In this document: one piece after another, positions 51,466 through 59,125 of the stretch
Layout: each line of letters starts with the position of its first letter
How positions within the stretch are numbered: the stretch's first letter is position 1
NCBI RefSeq assembly: GCF_025264685.1
Contig: NZ_CP073721.1
Coordinates: 6,837,501-6,901,500, forward strand
Length of the DNA: 64,000 nucleotides
From: Dactylosporangium roseum
GTDB taxonomy: Bacteria > Actinomycetota > Actinomycetes > Mycobacteriales > Micromonosporaceae
Direction: 5' to 3'
The notes under the pieces: generated by a model
What the model saw: the letters and a program-made list of their open reading frames with translations, nothing else
The model's database searches: none
Told to the model about the DNA's origin: nothing
Position numbers and translations under genes: made by a program

Positions 51466-53946
51466 ATGCCGCAACTCGATACCGATGTGCTGGCGCAGCC
51501 CGAACGACTCGCCTCCCTGAGTCGCGCCCGAGCGCTGCTCACATCCTCGAAGGCGCCCGTCGACGGCCTGGTCCGCCTCGCCGCGCGATCCGTGGTGGCC
51601 CCGGTCGGGCTGCTCACGCTGGTCGACACCGAGTGCCTGCACATCGTCGCCAGGCACGGCCTCCCACCGGACCTCGATCTGGCCACGACAGCGCCGGCGA
51701 CCAGCTCGTTCTGCCGGCACGTGGTCAGCGGGGACATCCCGCTCGTGGTCAGCGACACCCGGACCGACCCGGTGCTGCGCGACCTGGCCGTCGTCCGCGA
51801 CCGGGGCATCGCCGCATACCTCGGTCAGCCCGTGCACGACCGCTCCGGCCTCACGCTCGGGGCGGTCTGCGTCACCGACTCCGTGCCCAGGCACTGGACC
51901 GCCGACGACGTCACCGCCATCGCCGAATGCGCGTCCCTGCTGGAGGTCATGCTGGCCGCCGAGACGACGCGCGAGGACATGGCCCTGGCCGCGGCCGAGA
52001 CGGATGCGGTACTGGAGACGGCGCTCGAGGCGTTCGTCGGCATCCGGCTGAGCGGCGAGATCACGCGGTGGAACCGCGCCGCCGAGCGCACCTTCGGCTG
52101 GTCGGCAGAGGAGGCGATCGGCAGGCGCGTCGACGAGATGATCATTCCCGAGCGCTTCCGCGCCGCCCACCGCGCCGGCCTGGCCCGCATGGCCCGGGGC
52201 GGCGTGCCGAAGCTCGTCGGCCAGCGGCTCCAGTTGTACGCGATCAACCGGGCCGGGGACGAGTTCCCGGTCGAGATCACTCTCAACGTGATCGACGGAC
52301 CGTTCGGCCGGCACGCGCACGCGTTCATCTACGACATCAGCGAGCGGGTCACCGCCGAACGGCAGCTCGCCCGGGACCGGCACTTCCTCGGCGCGCTGCT
52401 CGACAACCTCGACGCCGGCGTCGTCGCCTGCGACGAGCGCGGCAAGCTGATCCTGTTCAACCGCGCGATGCGCGAGATCACCGGCACCGACGCGGATCGG
52501 TCGGCGGGCCCCGTGTGGGCGGAGCGGTACCGTCCCGTCCTCCCCGACGGCACGCCGATCGGCCCCGACGACCTGCCACTGTCCAGGGCGTTCCACGGCG
52601 AGCACGTCCGCGACGCCGAGTTCGTCATCCGCCTGCCCGACCGGCCGCGCCGCGCGTTCACCGCCAACGCGCAGCCGATCCGCGACAGCGACGGCAACCG
52701 GCTCGGCGCCGTCGCCGCGCTGCACGACGTCACTGACCGCCGGCGGGCGCAACGGCTCATCGAGTGCGAGCTGGCGGTGTCACGCATCCTGGAGCACACG
52801 GCCACGATCGAGGAGGCCGGGCCGCACCTGCTCGAAGCGGTCGCCAAGACACTCCAGTGGCCGCACGGCGAGCTGTGGCTGGTCGACAAGGTCGGCAACG
52901 TGCTGCGCAACGCCGCGATGTGGACCGAGCCCGGCTACGAGATCCCGGAGCCCGGACCACTCGCCCCCGGCACCGGAGTCTCCGGCGTCGCCTGGCAGAC
53001 CGGCCAGTCCGAGTGGATCCCGGACATCTCGGTGGTCGGGAGCCGGCTCAACACACCGTCGCTGGCCGAGCACGGGCTGCGGGTCGGCCTGGCCGTCCCC
53101 ATCCGCGACGGCTCCGGTGTCACCGGCACGATCAGCTTCTTCGGCGACGCGGCCGAGGAGCCCGAGCAGTCGCTGATCGCGCTGCTGTCCGGCATCGCCG
53201 CGCACATCGGGCAGTTCCTCGAGCGCCGCCGCGCCGAGGACCTGGCCAAACAGCTCGCCCGGGCGAAGGACGAGTTCATCGCCCTGGTCGGCCACGAGCT
53301 GCGGACGCCGCTGACCTCGATCTCGTCGTACACCGAACTGCTCCTGCACGACCACGACGACGAGTCGACCCGGGCCCATTTCCTCGCGGTCATCGCCCGC
53401 AACGCCGAGAACCTCCGCGCGATCATCGACGACCTGCTCGACCTCGCCGGGCTCGAGAGCGGCTACGTGACCATGGTCGAGCGGCCGGTGGACTTCGCCG
53501 CCGTGGTCCGCGAGGTGGCCGGGGCCAACGCACCGGCGGCCCGCGAGAAGGATCTTGACGTGTCGGTACGGCTACCGGACCGTCCCGCGCCGGTCTCCGG
53601 CGACCTCCCGCGCCTGCGCAAGGTGGTCGATCACCTGGTCACCAATGCGGTGAAATTCACACCGGCCGGCGGGCGGGTGGAGATCGAGCTCGACAGTGAT
53701 GTGGCGGGAGTCACGCTGCGGGTCACGGACACCGGGGTCGGCATCCCGGCCGAGGAGCGTTCGCGGCTGTTCGAGCGCTTCTTCCGCGGCTCCAACATCC
53801 GTAACCAGGGCGTTCCGGGCACCGGTCTGGGCCTTGCCATCAGTCGTACGGTCGTCGAGCGGCACGGCGGGACGATCACGGTAACCGATCACGGCGACAA
53901 GCCGGGGACGACGTTTGTCGTACGACTTCCGGCCTACTGCCCCTGA
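51466..53946 (+). CDS. Cytoplasmic hybrid-sensor histidine kinase (GAF-PAS-PAS-GAF-HisKA-HATPase)
   Basis: 826 residues from ATG 51466 (GGGGGTG upstream). GAF (about 20-165), PAS (190-305), PAS (310-430), GAF (440-595), then HisKA with H-box FIALVGHELRTPLTS and HATPase with N-box HLVTNAVKFTPAGG and GTGLGLAIS. No membrane segment. All domains for autophosphorylation are intact; no response regulator is adjacent, so it may signal to a distant regulator. The first GAF is of the light/redox-sensing type judged by its position only. Confidence 0.92.
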   Translation: MPQLDTDVLAQPERLASLSRARALLTSSKAPVDGLVRLAARSVVAPVGLLTLVDTECLHIVARHGLPPDLDLATTAPATSSFCRHVVSGDIPLVVSDTRTDPVLRDLAVVRDRGIAAYLGQPVHDRSGLTLGAVCVTDSVPRHWTADDVTAIAECASLLEVMLAAETTREDMALAAAETDAVLETALEAFVGIRLSGEITRWNRAAERTFGWSAEEAIGRRVDEMIIPERFRAAHRAGLARMARGGVPKLVGQRLQLYAINRAGDEFPVEITLNVIDGPFGRHAHAFIYDISERVTAERQLARDRHFLGALLDNLDAGVVACDERGKLILFNRAMREITGTDADRSAGPVWAERYRPVLPDGTPIGPDDLPLSRAFHGEHVRDAEFVIRLPDRPRRAFTANAQPIRDSDGNRLGAVAALHDVTDRRRAQRLIECELAVSRILEHTATIEEAGPHLLEAVAKTLQWPHGELWLVDKVGNVLRNAAMWTEPGYEIPEPGPLAPGTGVSGVAWQTGQSEWIPDISVVGSRLNTPSLAEHGLRVGLAVPIRDGSGVTGTISFFGDAAEEPEQSLIALLSGIAAHIGQFLERRRAEDLAKQLARAKDEFIALVGHELRTPLTSISSYTELLLHDHDDESTRAHFLAVIARNAENLRAIIDDLLDLAGLESGYVTMVERPVDFAAVVREVAGANAPAAREKDLDVSVRLPDRPAPVSGDLPRLRKVVDHLVTNAVKFTPAGGRVEIELDSDVAGVTLRVTDTGVGIPAEERSRLFERFFRGSNIRNQGVPGTGLGLAISRTVVERHGGTITVTDHGDKPGTTFVVRLPAYCP

Positions 53947-53982
53947 ACTGCACGCCGCCGGATCTGAGGCAGACTGGGTGAC

Positions 53983-55176
53983 ATGCGTGGACGGCGATGG
54001 ACCCTGATCGGCGTCGTGGTGAGCACACTGGTGCTCGCCGCGTGCGGTGACTCTGGCAACAGCACATGGAAGGGCGGCTCCTCCGGGCCGTCGGCCGCCG
54101 CCGGGAAGGTGCACATCTCCTCCCCGGCCGACGGCGCGAACGACGTGTCCACGGCCACCGCGATCGCGTACTCCGCATCCGGGACGGCGACCGTCACGCT
54201 GAAGGACTCGACGGGCGCCACCGTGGAAGGCGCTCCGGCACCGGCCTCCTCGGCCGGCGCCTCGCCCTCGGCCGACGGCGTGTCGTGGCTGCCCGCCAAG
54301 CAGTTGAAGTACGGCACGGAGTACACGGCCACGGTGACCGCCGACGGCGCGACGACCTCGGTGAAGTTCACCACCATGGCGAAGCCCGCGAACCTGGCCC
54401 GGATCTCCAGTCAGATCGGCGACGGCATGGTCGTCGGCGTCGGCATGCCGATGATCCTGTCGTTCGGCGTGGAGATCCCGAAGGACAAGCGGGCCGAGGT
54501 ACAGAAGCGGCTCTTCATGTCCTCCAACCCTCCGCAGGAGGGCGCCTGGAACTGGTTCAGCGCCAAGGAGGTCCACTACCGCCCGAAGGAGTACTGGCAG
54601 GCTGGGACGAAACTCTCCCTGCGGGCCGCGCTGGGCGGCGTGTCGTTCGGCGGCAAGTGGTACGGCGAGAAGGACATCACCGTCGACGCCGTGGTGGGCA
54701 AGAGGCTCATCATGGAGGTCGACAACGCGACGAAGAAGATGACGGTGACCGAGGACGGCGTCCTGCTCAAGACGATGCCGGTCAGCCTGGGCAAGCCCAG
54801 CAGCCCGTCGGACAGCGGCAACTTCATCGTCATGGTGAAGAACGAGATGGAGTGGTTCGACTCGTCGACGTACGGTGTGCCGGTCGACTCCCCGGACGGT
54901 TACCGCACGAAGGTCCAGTTCCCGCAGCGGATCACGTGGAGCGGCCAGTACATCCACGCCGCCCCCTGGTCGGTGCAGGACCAGGGCAAGCGGAACGTCT
55001 CCCACGGGTGCGTGAACATATCGTTGGAGCTGGCACAGTGGCTCTACGGCGTGACCCACATCGGCGACCCGGTCATCGTGAAGAACACCGAGTCGCGCGT
55101 GAAGTACGGCGACGGCTGGACCGACTGGGAACTCCCCTGGGACCAGTACGTCAAGGGCAGCGCCCTCCCCGTCTGA
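53983..55176 (+). CDS. Lipoprotein L,D-transpeptidase with Ig-like domains
   Basis: 397 residues; CAGACT lies 7 nt before the ATG. Lipobox VLAAC with Cys21; two Ig-like regions (about 40-240); YkuD catalytic domain from ~242 to 385 with catalytic HGC at 341-343 (SHGCVNIS) and His324 (YIHAAPW). It cross-links peptidoglycan stems 3-3 at the outer face of the membrane, like LdtMt2 of mycobacteria. It follows the sensor kinase by 37 bp. Confidence 0.94.
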   Translation: MRGRRWTLIGVVVSTLVLAACGDSGNSTWKGGSSGPSAAAGKVHISSPADGANDVSTATAIAYSASGTATVTLKDSTGATVEGAPAPASSAGASPSADGVSWLPAKQLKYGTEYTATVTADGATTSVKFTTMAKPANLARISSQIGDGMVVGVGMPMILSFGVEIPKDKRAEVQKRLFMSSNPPQEGAWNWFSAKEVHYRPKEYWQAGTKLSLRAALGGVSFGGKWYGEKDITVDAVVGKRLIMEVDNATKKMTVTEDGVLLKTMPVSLGKPSSPSDSGNFIVMVKNEMEWFDSSTYGVPVDSPDGYRTKVQFPQRITWSGQYIHAAPWSVQDQGKRNVSHGCVNISLELAQWLYGVTHIGDPVIVKNTESRVKYGDGWTDWELPWDQYVKGSALPV

Positions 55177-55317
55177 CACCCGTCGCCTTCAGTCCGGCCC
55201 CTTCCCGGCCACGGCCCTCCCCGGTCCGGGTCCCTCACCCGCGGTCGCGACGTTCTTGGGCGCATACCCTCCCCCGGGCACGGAGCGGCAACGCCGCTCT
55301 CTTCCTCCGGGGCCGTT

Positions 55318-55347
55318 TTGGCTGGCCGGGGTGGGACCTGGTAGCCT
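55318..55347 (+). promoter_or_regulatory. rpsT promoter
   Basis: TTGGCT at 55318-55323 and TAGCCT at 55342-55347, spacer 18 bp, leaving a ~70-nt 5' leader before the GTG at 55425. Confidence 0.5.
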
Positions 55348-55424
55348 GATTCATCGCGCACGGTGACGCGTCGCTGCTCCTTGCGCCCAAGAAAACCAAC
55401 CGAGCTATAAGACGAGGCTGTCGC

Positions 55425-55697
55425 GTGGCGAACATCAAGTCCCAGATCAAGCGCAACCGGCAGAACGAGAAGCGCCGCCTGCGCAACAAGTCGGTCAAGT
55501 CGTCGCTGAAGACGGCCATCCGCAAGTTCCACGAGGCGGCCGCCGCCGGTGACGCCGACTCGGCCACCGCGCTGCTTCGTGACGCTTCCCGCAAGCTGGA
55601 CAAGGCCGCCAGCAAGGGCGTGATCCACAAGAACCAGGCCGCCAACCGCAAGTCGTCCATCACGAAGAAGCTGCACACGCTGACCACCGCCGCCTGA
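55425..55697 (+). CDS. rpsT: 30S ribosomal protein S20
   Basis: 90 residues from GTG 55425 (MANIKSQIKRNRQNEKRRLRN at the N-terminus), the usual size, three helices, very basic. It binds 16S rRNA at the bottom of the small subunit. In many actinobacteria it lies opposite holA/comEC, as here, though divergent genes and repeats intervene. Confidence 0.98.
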   Translation: MANIKSQIKRNRQNEKRRLRNKSVKSSLKTAIRKFHEAAAAGDADSATALLRDASRKLDKAASKGVIHKNQAANRKSSITKKLHTLTTAA

Positions 55698-55715
55698 TCA
55701 GCAGCTTTCTCCTCG

Positions 55716-55752
55716 AAAGGCGCCGCCCGGCTGGGCGGCGCTTTCGTGTTTT
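55716..55752 (+). terminator. Intrinsic terminator of rpsT
   Basis: GCGCCGCCC and GGGCGGCGC form a 9-bp perfect stem with a short loop, followed by TTTCGTGTTTT, 20 bp after the stop. Confidence 0.88.
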
Positions 55753-55853
55753 CCCAGCTCGAGGCACGCCACCACCGAGGTGTACCGCCACCGAGGCACG
55801 CCGACCGGCGCGCGTTCCGCCGCGATCCGCCGCCATGCCGCTCGACCTCATGA

Positions 55854-55895
55854 ATGGGAAAGATGTGGCTACCCCGATAGCCAGATCTTTCCCAT
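55854..55895. repeat. Palindromic repeat, 18-bp arms
   Basis: ATGGGAAAGATGTGGCTA at 55854-55871 and its complement at 55878-55895 with one mismatch, 6-nt loop CCCCGA. Too far from a gene end to be a simple terminator. Confidence 0.85.
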
Positions 55896-55973
55896 GATCA
55901 AGCAGTCGCCGGCCCGGAACGCGCCACCTCGGGTCCAGCGGCGACCACGAGCGACCGACATCCGCGCACGACT

Positions 55974-56010
55974 GTGCGTCACCGTCCCGTAGCGCAACAC
56001 CGGGTTGACA
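55974..56010. repeat. Dispersed repeat, copy 2
   Basis: See 27444-27480: about 31 of 37 positions shared, same orientation, intergenic. Confidence 0.6.
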
Positions 56011-56255
56011 GACGACCGGACGGCTTCGCTTCGCGGCCTCGGCCTATGACCCCGCGAACTCCGTGGCCAAGAAGGCTCCTGCCAAGCGGCGCCGGCCGCA
56101 CACCCAGCCCTGCCTCCGCCGATCCAGCCCGAAGTTTCCCTTGATCCGCGAACCGCAGCCGCACCGCCCGGCCGGCCTCAACCGCCGCACACGTGGTCGC
56201 GAACACATCGCGATCACAGCCGGAACCCGACGACGGCAAACCCCACCGTTTCAAA

Positions 56256-56303
56256 GATTGTGGAGCGTTTTTGCACCTCTGGGTGCAAAAACGCTCCACA
56301 ATC
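56256..56303. repeat. Palindromic repeat, 22-bp perfect arms
   Basis: Arms 56256-56277 and 56282-56303 (GATTGTGGAGCGTTTTTGCA and on) are exact complements around a TCTG loop; an outer GTTTCA/TGAAAC pair extends it with a small bulge. Length and perfection suggest a mobile REP-type or attenuation element. Confidence 0.92.
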
Positions 56304-56633
56304 ATGAAACTGGTCGCCCTGCTGCGTGCGCTTAGGCCGGCGCCCCGGCCGTGACTGCGGCACGTTCACGATCACCAGCACTGCGGCCGGCTGGTTCGGC
56401 CACGGTGCTGATGATCACGGAGCCACGGGGTGCGACCTGCTCTCCCCGCTCCACCGCAAGCCCGATGAGGAAGCGGGCCGTCGGAGTCACGGACCGCCAC
56501 ACATGAGTGGAACATGAGCGTCACAGCCCTGGGACCTCGGCGGACGAGCCGCCGCCACCCGGCCCACGGGCCGGCCGCCGTGCTCGCGGCGCTCGAACCG
56601 GGCCCACCGGCTGGAGCAGGCAGGTGTCAGGCG

Positions 56634-58151
56634 TCAGGCGAAGCGGCCCTGGTTGATGCCGCCCGTGCGCTGGCGGGCCAGGTCGTCGTCCATGCGCCAC
56701 TGGCGTTCGGCGTGGCGGCCGGTGGTGAAGTGGCCGGACGAGAAGTTGTCCGTCGTGTCGTCGGCGCGACGGCGGCCGGCGGACTGCTGCTTCGCGTGCC
56801 GCCCGCCGCTGGTCGCCTCACGATTGTACGCCCGCTCGCCCTCACCGTCGCGGAACTGACCGTCGTCGAACTGACCGTCGTCGAACTGACCGTCGCCGAA
56901 CTGGCCGCCGCGGAACTGGCCCTGACCGTACCGATCGTCGCGGAACTGGCCGCCGCCGTGGTACCCGTGCTGGTCCACCTGCTCCGACCGGTACCCCTCG
57001 CCGCGGGCCGCCTGCTCCGGGTCGGTCTGCGCGTACATCGAGCCGTACGAGCCCTCCGCCGAAGCGTAGGCACCCTGCGACGCGTCCCACCCGCTCTGGC
57101 CGCTCCAGCCCGAGTGCTGCCCCCACGCCGCCTGGTTCGCCCAGCCGGTGTCGTCGTCCCAGTCGAGCGAACTGCGCTCGTACCGCAAGCTGTCATCGTC
57201 AGCGTGCGCCGCCTGCGCTCGCCAGGTGGCCTGGTCGCCCCAAGCCTCACGGCCGCCCCACGCTGTCTCGTCGCCCCAGTTGGCCGGGGTGCCGCCGGTC
57301 GCCGGGGCGCTCCACACCGCCTGGTCGCCCCACGCGCCGGTCTCGTCGCCCCACGTCGGCCGGTCGCCCCACGTCGGCCGGTCGCCGCTCGTGGCCTGGC
57401 TGCCCCACGTCACCTCGGCGGTCCGGTCGCCGTGGCCGTTCGCCGCGTGCTGCGCGGGAACCTCGGCGTGCTGGTCGGCAACGTCCTCGGCAGGGGTCGC
57501 ATAGGGAGACTCACGAGGTGCCTCGTACGGCGGCTCGGTGCCAGGCGAGATGCCGTAGTCGGGTGCGGCCTGCGAGTCGGAACCGGAAGCCGCGGCCGCC
57601 CGGGCACCGCCGTCACGGGCCGGCACCGTGATCCGGATGACGCCGACCTTCTTGCGCTGCGCCGGCGGCTCGGTGGCCACGGGTGGGCGGGCGGCGGTCC
57701 GGGTCGCCGTGCCGGAGCCGGTGTCCGCGCCGTCGGACGAGCCGACCCGGGAGGCGACGGAGCCCCCCGACGCGCGGGCGATCTCGGCCCGGTCGAGCGC
57801 GGTCGTGGTACGCCGTGGCACCGACGTGCTCTCGCCGGTCCGGGCATCCGAATCCACCCGAGGGGATGACACCCGATCGGATGAATCCCGCGCGGCGGAA
57901 CGCGTCTGCGTGCGAGCCCGGCGCGAACTGCCGATCACCATGTCGTTGACCTTCACCATGACGGCGACGACCGCCGGCAGCACGGGCACAGCCCACCAGC
58001 TCACGAACTCGGCGAGCGCGAGCAGGACCCCCACCGCGATCATGCATTCGAAGAGCAGGAAGCTCACGAAACCGCCGATGTGCAGGTGGCGTAGCCGCAG
58101 TACACGCACGTAGAGCGGCGCCTGCGAGGCGAACCCGTTGCTGGTCGTCAT
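56634..58151 (-). CDS. Membrane protein with Trp-Gly-Asp and Gly-Gln-Phe repeat tail
   Basis: 505 residues from ATG 58151, which overlaps the holA stop (ATGA). Two membrane helices near the N-terminus (about 26-70) precede a long, likely disordered tail: first Ser/Arg-rich, then repeats of WGD(x)nW (residues ~250-330) and of GQF(R/D/G)DG (420-450). Trp, Gln and acidic residues dominate. Unknown function; a phase-separating or RNA/DNA-linked membrane tether is only speculation. Coupling with a replication gene is notable. Confidence 0.75.
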   Translation of the reverse strand: MTTSNGFASQAPLYVRVLRLRHLHIGGFVSFLLFECMIAVGVLLALAEFVSWWAVPVLPAVVAVMVKVNDMVIGSSRRARTQTRSAARDSSDRVSSPRVDSDARTGESTSVPRRTTTALDRAEIARASGGSVASRVGSSDGADTGSGTATRTAARPPVATEPPAQRKKVGVIRITVPARDGGARAAAASGSDSQAAPDYGISPGTEPPYEAPRESPYATPAEDVADQHAEVPAQHAANGHGDRTAEVTWGSQATSGDRPTWGDRPTWGDETGAWGDQAVWSAPATGGTPANWGDETAWGGREAWGDQATWRAQAAHADDDSLRYERSSLDWDDDTGWANQAAWGQHSGWSGQSGWDASQGAYASAEGSYGSMYAQTDPEQAARGEGYRSEQVDQHGYHGGGQFRDDRYGQGQFRGGQFGDGQFDDGQFDDGQFRDGEGERAYNREATSGGRHAKQQSAGRRRADDTTDNFSSGHFTTGRHAERQWRMDDDLARQRTGGINQGRFA

Positions 58152-59125
58152 CGTCCTATTCCTCCACCGCGCGCTGCGACCACTGCGAACACAGCCCGCT
58201 CGAGCGCATAGCCGCGGTCGTCCGATCCACCTTTCACGGCGGCGTTGCACTCTGCCGCCGCTCGCATGGCATCAACGAGTGCCTCGGCCGTCCAGCCACG
58301 GGCTTGGCGCTGCGCACGCTCCACCTTCCATGGAGGCATTCCCAAACTTCCGGCGAGTTGATATGCGCTCCCCTTGCCCGCAGCGGCCACCCGGGCGACG
58401 GTGCGGACGCCGTCGGCGATGGCGTCCGCGATCGGCACCGGGTCGACGCCGACGTGCAGCGCCCAGCGCAGCGCCTCCAGCGCACCGGCGATGTCGCCGA
58501 CCATGACGGCGTCGGCGACGGTGAAGCCGGACACCTCGGCGCGGCCCTTGTAATACCGCGCGACGGTCGCGGCGTCGATCCGCCCGCCCGTGTCCGCGAT
58601 GAGCTGCGAACACGCCGCGACCAGCTCGCGGAGGTCGTTGCCGACGGCGGCCAGCAGCGCCTCGGCGGCGTCATCACCGATCTTGCCGCCCTGCCGGCGG
58701 ATCTCGTTGCGCACGAAGTCGACCCGCTCGCGGTGCTTGCCGATCTTCATGGCGGGCACCACGTCGGCACCGGCGGACTTGAGCCCGTCGGCGAGCGCCT
58801 TGCCCTTGGCGCCGCCGGCGTGCGTGACGACGAGGATCACGTCGTCTTCGGGATCGGCCGCATACGCGACGAGCGCCGCCGACGCGTCCTTCTTCACGTC
58901 CTGCCCGTCGTTGACGACCAGGACCCGCCGGCCGCCGAACAGCGACGGGCTGAGCATCTCCGCCAGCTCACCGGCGACCAGCTCACCGCCGGGACGCTGC
59001 CGCACCTCCGTGTCGGGATCCTCGGCACGGGCGGCGTTGACGGTGTCGGTGACGGCGCGCGAGACGAGCAGCTCTTCGTCGCCGACCACCAGGCGGATGC
59101 GGGGAAGGTTGGACACGGGACTCAT
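58148..59125 (-). CDS. holA: DNA polymerase III delta subunit
   Basis: 325 residues. IRLVVGDEELLVSRAV at the start, LFGGRRVLVVNDG and VHVGVDPVPIADAIADGVR are typical of HolA. It opens the beta clamp in the clamp loader. It overlaps comEC upstream by 4 bp and the repeat-tail membrane protein gene downstream by 4 bp. Confidence 0.95.
   Translation of the reverse strand: MSPVSNLPRIRLVVGDEELLVSRAVTDTVNAARAEDPDTEVRQRPGGELVAGELAEMLSPSLFGGRRVLVVNDGQDVKKDASAALVAYAADPEDDVILVVTHAGGAKGKALADGLKSAGADVVPAMKIGKHRERVDFVRNEIRRQGGKIGDDAAEALLAAVGNDLRELVAACSQLIADTGGRIDAATVARYYKGRAEVSGFTVADAVMVGDIAGALEALRWALHVGVDPVPIADAIADGVRTVARVAAAGKGSAYQLAGSLGMPPWKVERAQRQARGWTAEALVDAMRAAAECNAAVKGGSDDRGYALERAVFAVVAARGGGIGR

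Larger units (their letters stand above)
55698..56633. other. Intergenic region with two long hairpin repeats
   Basis: 936 bp without a supported gene. It contains the rpsT terminator, an 18-bp-arm hairpin, a 22-bp-arm hairpin and a second copy of the dispersed repeat of 27.4 kb. Short open frames (such as 56063-56335) have no family. Confidence 0.6.

Noticed and set aside
49183..52752. 1189-codon minus-strand frame as one gene
   Set aside because: Only the 3' part (49183-50211) is the PfkB homologue; the rest runs antisense to the FAD oxidoreductase and the histidine kinase.
56514..57869. Plus-strand Val/Ala/Leu-rich 451-codon frame
   Set aside because: Antisense to the membrane repeat protein, which is translationally coupled to holA.
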